From Bradyrhizobium sp. WD16 (GTDB taxonomy: Bacteria > Pseudomonadota > Alphaproteobacteria > Rhizobiales > Xanthobacteraceae): DNA of 64,000 nt. Numbering within the stretch: the first letter of the stretch is position 1; each line of letters starts with the position of its first letter. Under the pieces are notes generated by a model, which worked only from the letters and a program-made list of their open reading frames with translations, was not told the origin of the DNA and did no database searches. Shown piece after piece: positions 58,004-64,000 of this stretch. The stretch spans positions 2,232,001-2,296,000 of the forward strand of contig NZ_CP028908.1 in assembly GCF_024181725.1 (NCBI RefSeq), given 5' to 3'. Position numbers and translations under genes: made by a program.

Positions 58004-58307
58004 GTCTGATCGAAGCAAGCCGCATGCCATTGTGTACACTTGCCGAAGGCTGCGGCTGTTTTTTAAAATAATTATATTTTCAATATGTTGCCTAGATATA
58101 TCGCAAATTTTCAGAACTCTTTCCGCGCCATCGTCGCGGCCGAAATGATCAAAAACTAGGCTGCCGTACGAGGGCCTACCCCTCCTTGCGAGCGAGATGC
58201 AGCATCACGTAGAGCACCAAACGACGCCAGCGCGCCGACGATCACCGATCGCCGACGCAGCGGGAGCCGATCCGTCGGCCAACGCGGATCAAGGGGGAAA
58301 CGACCAC

Positions 58308-58638
58308 GCCCGAAGTGTCGGCGACTGGCTGGAACTGTGGGCTCGGCGACGCCCTGATCGCGTCTTCCTGCTGAGCGCGATGATCCGGCTTCCCCCTGGC
58401 GCAGCGTCAGCTATGGCGAGGCGCTCGGTCAGATCCGCGCCATCGGCGCCTGGCTGCTGGCGCGCGGGCTTTCTGCGGATCGCCCGCTCGCCATTCTCTC
58501 CGACAACAGCATCGCCCATGCATTGCTGGCGCTCGGAGCGATGCACGTCGGTGTGCCGGTCGCTTCGACGCTGCCGTCGTCGCCGGCGCTCCGGCCGAGG
58601 GCGTCATCGGTTATGACGAACTGGCCACCACGCCGTGA
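58308..58638 (+). pseudogene. Feruloyl-CoA-synthetase-like N-terminal remnant
   Basis: Frame 1 reads SVGDWLELWARRRPDRVFLL. After a one-base loss near 58373 the next frame reads ERDDPASPWRSVSYGEALGQ, then WLLARGLSADRPLAILSDN and IAHALLALGAMHVGVPVA. A further shift gives APAEGVIGYDELATTP and a stop. These match the first about 170 residues of AMP-forming acyl-CoA synthetases of the feruloyl-CoA synthase type. The AMP motif and everything downstream are gone, and several frame changes and a deletion are present. Decayed gene. Confidence 0.78.
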
Positions 58639-58760
58639 GCGCAAATCGCCTGCACGCTTCAGCTTATGGGCGATTGTCGGCGGTGGAGCTCTTAATGCGT
58701 GCGTCGGGGCCGCGGAAGATTGTGTCGACGAAAAATTTGCCCTTTTCGCCTACAGCCTTC

Positions 58761-58857
58761 TCCACTCCGATGGAATCGGAGCGGAGGCTCTAAATTTTTG
58801 TTTTGGCGCGTTTTCCTCGCACGAACCGGTATCCACTTCGCGGGAAAATGCTCTAAT
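58761..58857. repeat. Dispersed intergenic repeat, Bradyrhizobium/Rhodopseudomonas type
   Basis: Contains hairpin CTCCGAT-GGA-ATCGGAG (58765-58781), then GCTCTAAATTTTTGTTTTGG, then a sequence with GAACCGGTATCCACTTCGCG, ending GAAAATGCTCTAA. The order and wording match a repeat I remember from many intergenic regions of Bradyrhizobium-like genomes. It supplies the stop codon of the following minus-strand gene. The preceding 58639-58760 hold nothing recognised. Confidence 0.65.
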
Positions 58858-61045
58858 CGGAGCTGCCGACGCTCGCGCTCGCCGCCGACCATACCTTCGG
58901 CGGCGTCATGTCCAGCCGCACGCGATAGACCGCGAGATTCTCCGTGACCCGCTGGACGTAGTTGCGGGTTTCGGCAAAGGGGATGCGCTCGACCCAGTCG
59001 ACCGGATCGACATCGGCGCGGCGCGGATCGCCGTATTGCCTGACCCACTGTTGCACGCGGCCACGGCCGGCGTTGTAGCCCGCGAAGGTCATGACATGAC
59101 AGCCGCCATATTCCTTGAGCAGTGCGGCGAGTTCAGCGGCGCCCATCTGGGTGTTATAGACCGGATCGGATACCAGCCTGTTCCAGTCATAGGCGACGCC
59201 GAAGCGCTTTGCGGTGTCGCGCCCCGCCTCAGGCGTCACCTGCATCAGGCCGACCGCCTTGGCTGGCGAGATGTCCTTCTGGTCGAAGGCGCTCTCGGTC
59301 CTCGCCACCGAGAAGATCAGGCTGCGCTCGACCGGCGGCCCGATCGGCGCATGCTCCGGCACACCGATATCGGGAAAGGCATAGGTGTCGAGGGCGAAGC
59401 CGCGGGCGAGTGCGGTCTTGCCGATTTCCAGCATGGCGCGGGCATCGCGCCGCCGCCGGGCGAGATCGCCGAGTGCGACCAGTGCCCGGATATCGTTGCT
59501 GCGCTCGGCGAGGTCGGCGGCGAAGGTAAGGACCTGATCGCGCTCACCGATGGCGTAGAGCATGTCCGCGGCGCGAACGAGGTCGTCGGCCGCGAGGCCG
59601 GCTCCGGCCGCCTCCGGCGGCGGCTGCTGCCGCAGGTCGAAGCGGGGCAGGCCGAGCTTCGCCCGCGCCAGTTGGCCGTAATAGGCGGTCGGATGCGCGG
59701 CTGCCGCCTCGTAGCTGGCCCGCATCGCTTCAGTGTCGCCCAGCGCCTCGGCGGCGCGCCCCCGCCAGTAATTGGCCCGCGCCAGCACGATGGGATTGCG
59801 CGAGCCGTCGTCGACATGGGCGAAATGCGTCTGGGCCGTCGCGGCATCGTTGCGGAAGCGCAGCGCGATCCAGCCCGCCATGAAATGCGCCTCGGCCCGG
59901 TAGTTCGGATTGGCCGGCATCGCCGCATCACGCACCACTTTGTAGGCGGTCTCGCTGTCGCCAAGGTCGAGCAGCTTGCGCGCGATGACGCGGCGTTGCC
60001 GCCACCATTCGTCGGTGTCCTGCTCGGCCATGGTCCTGGGCGATGCCGCCAGCATGACATTCGCGGCGTCCACGAAGCGGTCATGGTGCATCAGCGCCTG
60101 GGCTCGGCACAGCGCAAAGCCCAGATCCTCGCGCGCGGCACCACCGACCTGATCGAGCAGTCCGAGCGCGGTCTTGGCATTGCCGGCGGTGGCGATGCAG
60201 GCTTTGACGATCGCCACTTGACCCTCGCCGAGGCGCTTCGCCGCACGCATGGCGCCGGCGAAGTCCTTGGCGCCGAGGCGCCGGTCCATGCGTGCGCGAT
60301 GATCATCGGCGGTCAGGAGATCGCGAAAGCTGTCGAGAGCGTCGGCCTCGAGGCGCTCGGGCATCTCCTGCGTGCGCCACGCCTCGCGTACTTGCGCTTC
60401 CGCGCCCGACCTCTCGCCCGCGGCAAGGAGCGAGCGGGCGAGCGCCAGCCGTCCCTTGGCGCTGACCGGCGCGCCGTCGATGAAGTGTCGCACCACGGCG
60501 CCGTCGCTGCGTGCGTGCCATAGCCGCGCTTCGGCCCGGGCGCGAAAAACGCGCTGACCTGGCCAGGACGGATGGTCGGCAACGAAGGCGGCGTAGCGGG
60601 CGAAATTGATATCATCGCCGCCGTTGCGCAGGATCAGCCATTCCGCCAGCGTCCGGCCGACGCCCTCGCCGAGGGAGGACTTGAGCGCGGTGGCCTCGCC
60701 GATCTTGCCCTTGCGCGCGAGTTCCAGCGTTTGTTTGAGGACGGCGAGGTCGCCCGTCAGCGCGGGCGGGGCCGGTGCAGCGGGTGCAACAGGTTTCGCG
60801 GCGGTGCCGGATTTGTCTTTCTTTGATTTCGCGGCGGCAGTCTTGCCGCTGGACTTACCCTGGTTTCGCTTCGCTGCGACGGTCTCGTGCTTGGCATGAG
60901 GGGCAGCGTTGTGCTTGGCGCGATGCGCCAGCTTGTGCCGTGACGCTGCCGCGGCTTCGCCGGGCAGGATGGCGCCGATGCTGCAGACCATTCCCCAAGC
61001 GACGAGGCGAGCCAAGACCCGCGTACCCCGAGTCGAGCGGTTCAT
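58853..61045 (-). CDS. slt: Soluble lytic murein transglycosylase
   Basis: 730 aa. A signal peptide (about residues 1-34) precedes a basic Lys/Ala-rich linker (residues 35-95), a long helical U-domain, and a C-terminal SLT catalytic domain: SVARTESAFDQKDISPAKAVG (catalytic Glu in RTESAF), GLMQVTPEAGRDTAKRFG, NTQMGAAELAALL and AGYNAGRGRVQQWV. It cleaves glycan strands in the periplasm. The stop codon TAG lies within the dispersed repeat. A 666-codon antisense reading is a shadow of this gene. Confidence 0.95.
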   Translation of the reverse strand: MNRSTRGTRVLARLVAWGMVCSIGAILPGEAAAASRHKLAHRAKHNAAPHAKHETVAAKRNQGKSSGKTAAAKSKKDKSGTAAKPVAPAAPAPPALTGDLAVLKQTLELARKGKIGEATALKSSLGEGVGRTLAEWLILRNGGDDINFARYAAFVADHPSWPGQRVFRARAEARLWHARSDGAVVRHFIDGAPVSAKGRLALARSLLAAGERSGAEAQVREAWRTQEMPERLEADALDSFRDLLTADDHRARMDRRLGAKDFAGAMRAAKRLGEGQVAIVKACIATAGNAKTALGLLDQVGGAAREDLGFALCRAQALMHHDRFVDAANVMLAASPRTMAEQDTDEWWRQRRVIARKLLDLGDSETAYKVVRDAAMPANPNYRAEAHFMAGWIALRFRNDAATAQTHFAHVDDGSRNPIVLARANYWRGRAAEALGDTEAMRASYEAAAAHPTAYYGQLARAKLGLPRFDLRQQPPPEAAGAGLAADDLVRAADMLYAIGERDQVLTFAADLAERSNDIRALVALGDLARRRRDARAMLEIGKTALARGFALDTYAFPDIGVPEHAPIGPPVERSLIFSVARTESAFDQKDISPAKAVGLMQVTPEAGRDTAKRFGVAYDWNRLVSDPVYNTQMGAAELAALLKEYGGCHVMTFAGYNAGRGRVQQWVRQYGDPRRADVDPVDWVERIPFAETRNYVQRVTENLAVYRVRLDMTPPKVWSAASASVGSSD

Positions 61046-61225
61046 GCAACGACCCCTCGCGATGCAACGACCACGAGAAGGCTATCACAACACAACGCCG
61101 TGGTTGTTACTGTCCGGCCACACCGCTGGGAAAAGACTCGGGTTCCAGATGCGCCCGTGATGGAACCGGAACGGTGCGCGGCGCGCAGATGTGAAGCGGC
61201 ACGATTCAAATATTGGCGGTAATAT

Positions 61226-61239
61226 TTGACCAAGATCAA
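61226..61239 (+). promoter_or_regulatory. FixK/FNR-like box before the P-type ATPase gene
   Basis: TTGACCAAGATCAA, centred 87 bp before the ATG, matches TTGAT-N4-ATCAA at 9 of 10 fixed positions. It lies in the 274-bp divergent region with slt. FixK and FNR regulators bind such sites under low oxygen in Hyphomicrobiales (established knowledge). Confidence 0.6.
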
Positions 61240-61319
61240 TCCGCCTGTCGCGTCACGATGCTGACTGCGTTGCAATCGGTAAGGCGGATTAAATCCCGTC
61301 GATCCGGCGTGGACACGTC

Positions 61320-63659
61320 ATGAGCGACTCCGCATCCGGTTCTGTCACCGGCCCCGCGCTCGTCGGCCTTGGATCGGTCGAGGTGGCGGCACGACTGCGG
61401 CAGTTCGGTCCCAATGCGGTTGACGACGCCGCGCCGGCGCTGTGGCGCGCGCTGCTGGGCAAATTCCTCGCGCCGGTGCCGTGCCTGCTGGAAGCGGCGA
61501 TCGTGCTGCAATTGATCCTCGGCGAATATCTCGAGGCCGGTATCATCGCCGTGCTGCTGGTCTTCAATGCAGTGCTTGGGCTCGTTCAGGAAGGGCGTGC
61601 GCAGGCGACGGTGGCGGCATTGAAGTCGCGCCTGGCGCTCAATGCAGCCGTGTTGCGGGACCGGCGCTGGCAGGTGATTGCTGCCTCCCGGCTTGTGCCC
61701 GGCGATATCGTCAAGTTGTCACTCGGCGCCATCGTGCCTGCCGACGTGCAATTGATCTCGGGCAGCATTCTGGTTGACCTCTCCATGCTCACCGGCGAAT
61801 CTGTGCCGGTGGAGGCGGCATCGGGCTTCGAGGCGCCGGCCGGCGCGCTGATCCGGCGCGGTGAAGCCGTGGCGCAGGTCACGGCGACCGGGGCACGCAC
61901 GAAGTTCGGCCGCACCGCCGAATTGGTGCGCGCCGCAAAGGTGGCAAGCTCGCAGCAGAAGGCGGTGCTGCGCGTCGTTGTCTATCTTGCTGCCATCAAC
62001 GGTGCGTTGGCGGCGGCTCTGATCGGCTACGCCATCGTGCGGCGTCTTCCCGCAGCGGAGGTCATCCCGCTCGGACTGATTGCCGTGCTCGCCTCGGTGC
62101 CGGTGGCGCTGCCGGCCACCTTCACCCTGGCCGGCGCCGTCGGCGCCCAGGCCCTTGGGCGGAAGGGCGTGCTGCCGACGCGGTTGTCCGCGGTCGACGA
62201 GGCGGCGGCGATGAATCTGTTGTGCGTCGACAAGACCGGCACCCTCACCAGCAATGAACTGGTGGTCACCCGCACCCTGGCCATGGCCGGTCACGACGAG
62301 GGCGAGGTGCTGGTGCTGGCGCGGCTGGCGAGCTCCGACGGTGGTCTCGACACGGTGGATGCCGCGGTCCGTACCGCTGCGGCGCGGCAGATTTCGCCGA
62401 CGGCCACAGCTCTGCTCTCCTTTACGCCGTTCGATCCCGGCTTGAAAATGGCGGAGGCGGAGGTGCTCGCCGATGGCGAGCATCGGCGAATCGTCAAAGG
62501 AGCCTTCGCCCATGTCATGGCGATCTGCCGTCCACTGCCGGCGGCAACTGCCGCCGCGGCGGCGCTCGAGGACGACGGCCTGCGCGTGCTCGGCGTCGCC
62601 GTCGGAGTGGGGGACGACATGCAGCTGGTCGGGCTGCTGGCCCTGAGCGATCCACCGCGGCCCGAGGCGGCAGGGTGCATCGCGGCGCTGAAGGAGATGG
62701 GCATCCAGGTGGTGATGGTCACGGGCGATGCGCCGAAGACCGCAGCCGCAGTGGCACGCGCCGTCGGCATCGACGGCCCGATTCATTCATTACGATCCTT
62801 GCCGCCGCGTGTCAGTCCCGAGGACGTCGCCGTCTTCGCCGCCGTGTTGCCCGAGGACAAGTTTCATATCGTGCAGGCGTTTCAGCGCGCCGGCTTCATT
62901 GTCGGCATGTGTGGTGACGGGGCCAACGATGCGCCGGCGCTGCGTCAGGCTCAGCTCGGCATCGCGGTTTCGACGGCTACCGACGTCGCCAAATCGGCGG
63001 CGGGGCTCGTTCTTACCGAACCGGGACTGTTCGGCGTGCTGAGCGCGGTCACCGAAGGCCGGATCGCCTTCCAGCGGATCCTGACCTATACGCTGCGCTC
63101 GATCATCCACAAGGTGCGCCAGGTATCCTATCTCGGCGTCGGCCTCGTCCTCACGGGGCACGCGATACTGACGCCCATGCTGGTGGTTATCGTCATGATC
63201 ACCGGCGATTTCTTTGCCATGTCGGCGACCACCGACAACGTGCGTCCCTCGAAGAAGCCGAATGCCTGGCGGATCGGCAATCTGGTGATCGCAGGTGCGC
63301 TGCTCGGGCTGGTCGATCTCGCGTTTTGCGTCGTCGTGCTCGTGGCCGGACAGCAGCGGCTCCATCTCGACCTTGATACGCTACGCACGCTTACGATGGT
63401 CAATCTGGTGTTCAACGGCCAGGCGGTTTTCTACTCGGTGCGGGAGCGCCGCCATCTATGGTCGTCCCGTCCCAGCAACATCGTCCTCGTCTGCTCGGCG
63501 GCCGATCTGTTCATCATCCCCGTCATGGCGCTGGGCGGCTTCCTGATGGCGCCATTGCCGTCGGCGGTCGTCGCTGCCGTGCTGGCCGGGGCGGTCGTCT
63601 TCGCCCTGGTGCTCGACCTCGCCAAGAGCATGCTGTTCAAGCTGCTTAGGATGACCTGA
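61320..63659 (+). CDS. P-type ATPase, plasma-membrane H+-ATPase (P3A) type
   Basis: 779 aa. The A-domain LDLSMLTGESVPVEA-like motif is present (VDLSMLTGESVPVEA), phosphorylation site Asp304 lies in CVDKTGTLT, the hinge is GDGANDAPAL near residue 533, and the M4 sequence SVPVALPATFTLA is characteristic of P3A proton pumps rather than of Ca2+ or heavy-metal pumps. It lacks the long auto-inhibitory C-terminus of fungal pumps. Such pumps occur in some bacteria and archaea and would export protons or act as potassium/proton pumps. A FixK/FNR-like box precedes it. Confidence 0.92.
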   Translation: MSDSASGSVTGPALVGLGSVEVAARLRQFGPNAVDDAAPALWRALLGKFLAPVPCLLEAAIVLQLILGEYLEAGIIAVLLVFNAVLGLVQEGRAQATVAALKSRLALNAAVLRDRRWQVIAASRLVPGDIVKLSLGAIVPADVQLISGSILVDLSMLTGESVPVEAASGFEAPAGALIRRGEAVAQVTATGARTKFGRTAELVRAAKVASSQQKAVLRVVVYLAAINGALAAALIGYAIVRRLPAAEVIPLGLIAVLASVPVALPATFTLAGAVGAQALGRKGVLPTRLSAVDEAAAMNLLCVDKTGTLTSNELVVTRTLAMAGHDEGEVLVLARLASSDGGLDTVDAAVRTAAARQISPTATALLSFTPFDPGLKMAEAEVLADGEHRRIVKGAFAHVMAICRPLPAATAAAAALEDDGLRVLGVAVGVGDDMQLVGLLALSDPPRPEAAGCIAALKEMGIQVVMVTGDAPKTAAAVARAVGIDGPIHSLRSLPPRVSPEDVAVFAAVLPEDKFHIVQAFQRAGFIVGMCGDGANDAPALRQAQLGIAVSTATDVAKSAAGLVLTEPGLFGVLSAVTEGRIAFQRILTYTLRSIIHKVRQVSYLGVGLVLTGHAILTPMLVVIVMITGDFFAMSATTDNVRPSKKPNAWRIGNLVIAGALLGLVDLAFCVVVLVAGQQRLHLDLDTLRTLTMVNLVFNGQAVFYSVRERRHLWSSRPSNIVLVCSAADLFIIPVMALGGFLMAPLPSAVVAAVLAGAVVFALVLDLAKSMLFKLLRMT

Positions 63660-63699
63660 TTACACCGGCGAGGTCGGCTGTTTCGAAGTCGCAACGGTC

Positions 63700-63774
63700 C
63701 TATCGGAAGCTGCCGAAATTGTTGCCGTTGTCGAGGTTGTTGGAGCGACGACCGCCGCCGCCCGGAGGGCTCAT
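63700..63774 (-). CDS. Possible 24-codon ORF coupled to the modA-like gene
   Basis: An ATG overlapping the upstream stop by 4 bp (ATGA) opens MSPPGGGGRRSNNLDNGNNF and four more residues, then stops. The overlap is what is seen between genuinely coupled genes, but the peptide resembles nothing I know and could be the remnant of a longer gene. Confidence 0.25.
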   Translation of the reverse strand: MSPPGGGGRRSNNLDNGNNFGSFR

Positions 63775-64000
63775 CTGGTGCCGGCGGGAAGAGTGACCGG
63801 AATGAAGCCGGCTTCCTGCAGGATGGTCTGTCCGTCGGGAGATAGAATGAAGAGCGTGAGTTCGGCCGCGATTGCCGGTGCCGTCCTCGCAATGGTCAGG
63901 CCGTACTCGGGGCCAATGGCGAGGTCAGAGGGCAGCGGAATGATCTTGATGCCGATCTGGGAAGCAAGTTGGCTGCCGGCGGAACAATAATAAAGCGCGG
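63771..64000 (-). CDS. Molybdate-type ABC substrate-binding protein, C-terminal part
   Basis: Reading from the window edge gives ALYYCSAGSQLASQIGIKII, PLPSDLAIGPEYGLTIA, LTLFILSPDGQTILQEAGFI and PVTLPAGTR, then stop. The YCSAGSQ and ILSP(D/E)GQ-IL---GF segments match the end of ModA-like periplasmic binding proteins for molybdate or related oxyanions. About 75 C-terminal residues are inside the window; the start is outside. It is convergent with the P-type ATPase. Confidence 0.8.
   Translation of the reverse strand, partial: ALYYCSAGSQLASQIGIKIIPLPSDLAIGPEYGLTIARTAPAIAAELTLFILSPDGQTILQEAGFIPVTLPAGTR

Noticed and set aside
58523-60523. 666-codon plus-strand open frame opposite slt
   Set aside because: Shadow of the lytic transglycosylase. 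Its first about 35 codons do overlap the acyl-CoA-synthetase remnant, which is reported separately.

Overview
The window is a chromosomal segment of a high-GC alphaproteobacterium, most likely a Hyphomicrobiales member close to Bradyrhizobium/Rhodopseudomonas. This rests on the order ruvC-ruvA-ruvB-ybgC-tolQRAB-pal-cpoB-tilS-ftsH, typical rhizobial families (DUF2852, TorF-type porin, SbmA/BacA-like ABC exporter, AtzF allophanate hydrolase, FeeM-like acyl synthase, KAK-repeat histone-like protein) and a dispersed intergenic repeat of a kind I remember from those genomes. The assignment is inference; no 16S or marker search was possible. I see no tRNA, rRNA, CRISPR array, transposase or phage gene.

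Layout. 1-4.5 kb: the 3' part of mgtE, then a tightly overlapping DNA-repair block (ruvC, ruvA, a cytidine deaminase, ruvB, a Nudix hydrolase, ybgC). 4.5-11.2 kb: an accessory block between ybgC and tolQ with three TetR regulators and their apparent targets (DUF1348, GST, DUF2852), an alpha/beta-hydrolase-OsmC fusion and a BASS-type transporter. 11.4-15.1 kb: tolQRAB. 15.2-19.9 kb: a second insertion holding a membrane GGDEF-EAL protein, a FeeM-like N-acyl amino acid/autoinducer synthase and a DAACS carboxylate symporter. 20.1-25.4 kb: pal, cpoB, tilS, ftsH. CtrA-like motifs (TTAACCAT, or TTAA-N7-TTAAC) lie in front of tolQ, pal and the FeeM-like gene.

25.4-35.5 kb: a GntR regulator divergent from an orphan ABC substrate-binding protein, a minus-strand operon (SDR epimerase, GMC-like oxidoreductase, amidase remnant), two tandem GT87 membrane proteins, azlCD, a TetR regulator, a small conserved protein and a cytochrome c. 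35.7-47.4 kb: glycolate oxidase glcDEF, a histone-like protein, a porin, a ClC antiporter, an SbmA/BacA-like ABC protein and a lactate/glycolate permease. 47.5-54.3 kb: a META-domain protein, two inverted-repeat elements, an exported protein and the metF-metH operon. 54.7-64 kb: an LLM oxidoreductase, a biuret/allophanate pair whose isochorismatase carries a large internal deletion, a feruloyl-CoA-synthetase-like remnant, a lytic transglycosylase, a plasma-membrane-type P-ATPase behind a FixK/FNR-like box, and the end of a molybdate-type binding protein.

The physiology that can be read is envelope constriction and turnover (Tol-Pal, CpoB, FtsH, Slt), one-carbon/methionine metabolism, glycolate/lactate use, and several small regulator-target pairs with visible operators. 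Three catabolic genes are in visible decay (amidase, isochorismatase, acyl-CoA synthetase).
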